Positions 39,747 to 40,692 of a DNA stretch of 40,692 nt are shown one piece after another. The first letter of the stretch is position 1; every line of letters begins with the position of its first letter. The notes below the pieces were generated by a model. It made no database searches. It was not told where the DNA came from and saw only the letters and a program-made list of their open reading frames with translations. The position numbers and the translations under genes are program-made. The stretch lies in the NCBI GenBank assembly GCA_964442675.1, contig CAYUAE010000002.1, positions 1-40,692 on the forward strand. Direction: 5' to 3'. This DNA is from Methylomarinum sp964442675 (GTDB lineage: Bacteria; Pseudomonadota; Gammaproteobacteria; Methylococcales; Methylomonadaceae).

Positions 39747-40692
39747 ATGCGATTGATGAATATCCATTCTGTTGGCACGAAAGTCGTTGCCATTACCATG
39801 GGGGTGTTAACACTACTCGGTATCGGTGTGGTTGTTTTATACGCCAATATGCAAAAACAGCAAATGCTTGATCACAAATTTGAATCGGCCAAACAACTAC
39901 TTATGGTTTCCGAGTCAATTCGAGATAAAGTTGTCGACAACTGGGATAAAGGTATTTTTTCTGTTGCTTTACTTAAACAACTGACTCATAACAAAAGTCA
40001 TAAGGAAGCCGCCCAAATCGTTTTCGCCTCGGTGCCCGTCGCAAACGCCTGGTCTGTTGTTCAACAAAAAGCCAAAGAAGGCGGCTTTCGTTTTAAAGCG
40101 CCGCGAATCAACGCCCGCAACCCTAAAAACGAAGCCGATGAACTGGAAAAAAAAGTGCTGGCCTATTTCGAACAACACCCCTCCGCGACAGAATATCGTT
40201 ATATCGATGAAGAAAAACAGGAAACACGCTATTTCAGACCGGTCTTCATGCAAAAACAATGTGAATTATGTCATGGCGATCCAACCACATCACAAGCCAT
40301 CTGGGGCAATGACCGGGGCCTGGATTTATTAGGTTATAAAATGGAAAATAACCGAGCCGGCCAACTGCATGGTGCATTTGAAATCATTACGCCTTATACC
40401 GTCGATGCGGAAGTTCTCAATCACAAAATCTTGAGTGCAGTTGGCTTTTTAGCACTGGCCTTGTTCATTATCGGCGGCACCGGCTATTTTGTGATGAATA
40501 AAATCATCATTGCGCCGTTGACCGATCTGGCTATAAATCTACAAAATATTGCCGGTAGCGAAGGCAATCTCCGCGCCCGTCTTAAAGCAGAAGGAAAATC
40601 CGAATTTGCCTGGGTCGCATCCAGCTTTAATTCCTTTGTCAAAAAGATTGCCAAAACCGTTGATGAAATCATATTTACCAGCGAAAAAGTTG
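39747..40692 (+). CDS. Chemoreceptor-like protein with c-type haem sensor domain (cut by window end)
   Basis: The gene runs off the window after 315 codons. It has an N-terminal membrane helix (about 11-33), a periplasmic domain of about 195 residues, a second helix (about 230-252) and then a HAMP domain (IAPLTDLAINLQNIA onward). The periplasmic part follows the Tll0287-like/DUF3365 haem-sensor plan and has CELCHGD, Cys172-x-x-Cys175-His176, a c-type haem attachment motif. The missing part may be a methyl-accepting signalling, kinase or diguanylate cyclase domain. A CGGAG site lies six bases before the ATG at 39747. It is divergent from ccmA, whose products would attach its haem. It likely senses redox state or gas. 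Confidence 0.82.
   Translation, partial: MRLMNIHSVGTKVVAITMGVLTLLGIGVVVLYANMQKQQMLDHKFESAKQLLMVSESIRDKVVDNWDKGIFSVALLKQLTHNKSHKEAAQIVFASVPVANAWSVVQQKAKEGGFRFKAPRINARNPKNEADELEKKVLAYFEQHPSATEYRYIDEEKQETRYFRPVFMQKQCELCHGDPTTSQAIWGNDRGLDLLGYKMENNRAGQLHGAFEIITPYTVDAEVLNHKILSAVGFLALALFIIGGTGYFVMNKIIIAPLTDLAINLQNIAGSEGNLRARLKAEGKSEFAWVASSFNSFVKKIAKTVDEIIFTSEKV

Noticed and set aside
1..40692. CRISPR arrays, tRNA or rRNA genes, transposases, integrases or phage genes
   Set aside because: No regularly spaced repeats, no cloverleaf-like conserved sequences and no mobile-element protein motifs were seen on either strand.

Overview
The window looks like chromosomal DNA of a methylotrophic gammaproteobacterium, with Methylophaga or a near relative as my best guess. 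The reasons are an MxaD-like periplasmic protein beside a YVTN beta-propeller protein, a full Na+-translocating NADH:quinone reductase (Nqr) operon, a System I cytochrome c maturation operon, formate dehydrogenase accessory genes (fdhD, mobA), and gammaproteobacterial versions of lpxH, sbcB, queG, ispG and hemN. Base composition looks moderate (mid-40s % GC by eye, not counted). I find 46 coding regions, two of them cut by the window edges. There is no tRNA, rRNA, CRISPR array, prophage or transposase.

Layout. 1-6.4 kb: lpxH; a MotA/MotB-like ion-channel pair; a MOSC protein; and a two-gene class II (B12-dependent) ribonucleotide reductase, nrdJa-nrdJb, whose promoter carries two well-placed NrdR boxes. 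6.5-10.2 kb: cysK; a possible plus-strand terminator or small RNA; then a minus-strand set mobA-fdhD-(Cys-rich membrane protein)-(coiled-coil protein). This set is broken by a 100-N scaffold gap whose two flanks are the same 55 bases. 10.2-16.6 kb: two small lipoproteins (one DUF302), an orphan, cysDN (CysN carries what looks like a dead APS-kinase tail), queG, a HAD hydrolase and a small conserved protein. 16.7-20.4 kb: a YVTN propeller and the MxaD-like protein, separated by a terminator and preceded by three copies of a 10-base direct repeat; then exonuclease I and a CBS-pair protein.

20.5-27 kb: nqrABCDEF on the minus strand with a clear promoter and terminator, followed by a 55-codon nqrM. 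27-30.4 kb: a metallophosphoesterase, ispG, a short possible repeat or relic, and a divergent GAPDH-family protein. 30.4-39.6 kb: ccmA-ccmB-[new diiron-type protein]-ccmC-D-E-F-G-H-I-hemN on the minus strand, mostly with 1-10 base overlaps. 39.7 kb to the end: the start of a chemoreceptor-like protein whose periplasmic domain has a CxxCH c-type heme motif, divergent from ccmA.

How the genes work together: much of the window serves respiration and one-carbon metabolism. Nqr feeds electrons from NADH, with NqrM helping to assemble its iron centre. HemN makes the haem precursor and Ccm attaches haem to c-type cytochromes, which methanol oxidation needs. FdhD and MobA mature formate dehydrogenase. 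CysDN and CysK belong to sulfur assimilation. The least explained item is the ferritin-like protein with two ExxH motifs set inside the ccm operon between ccmB and ccmC.
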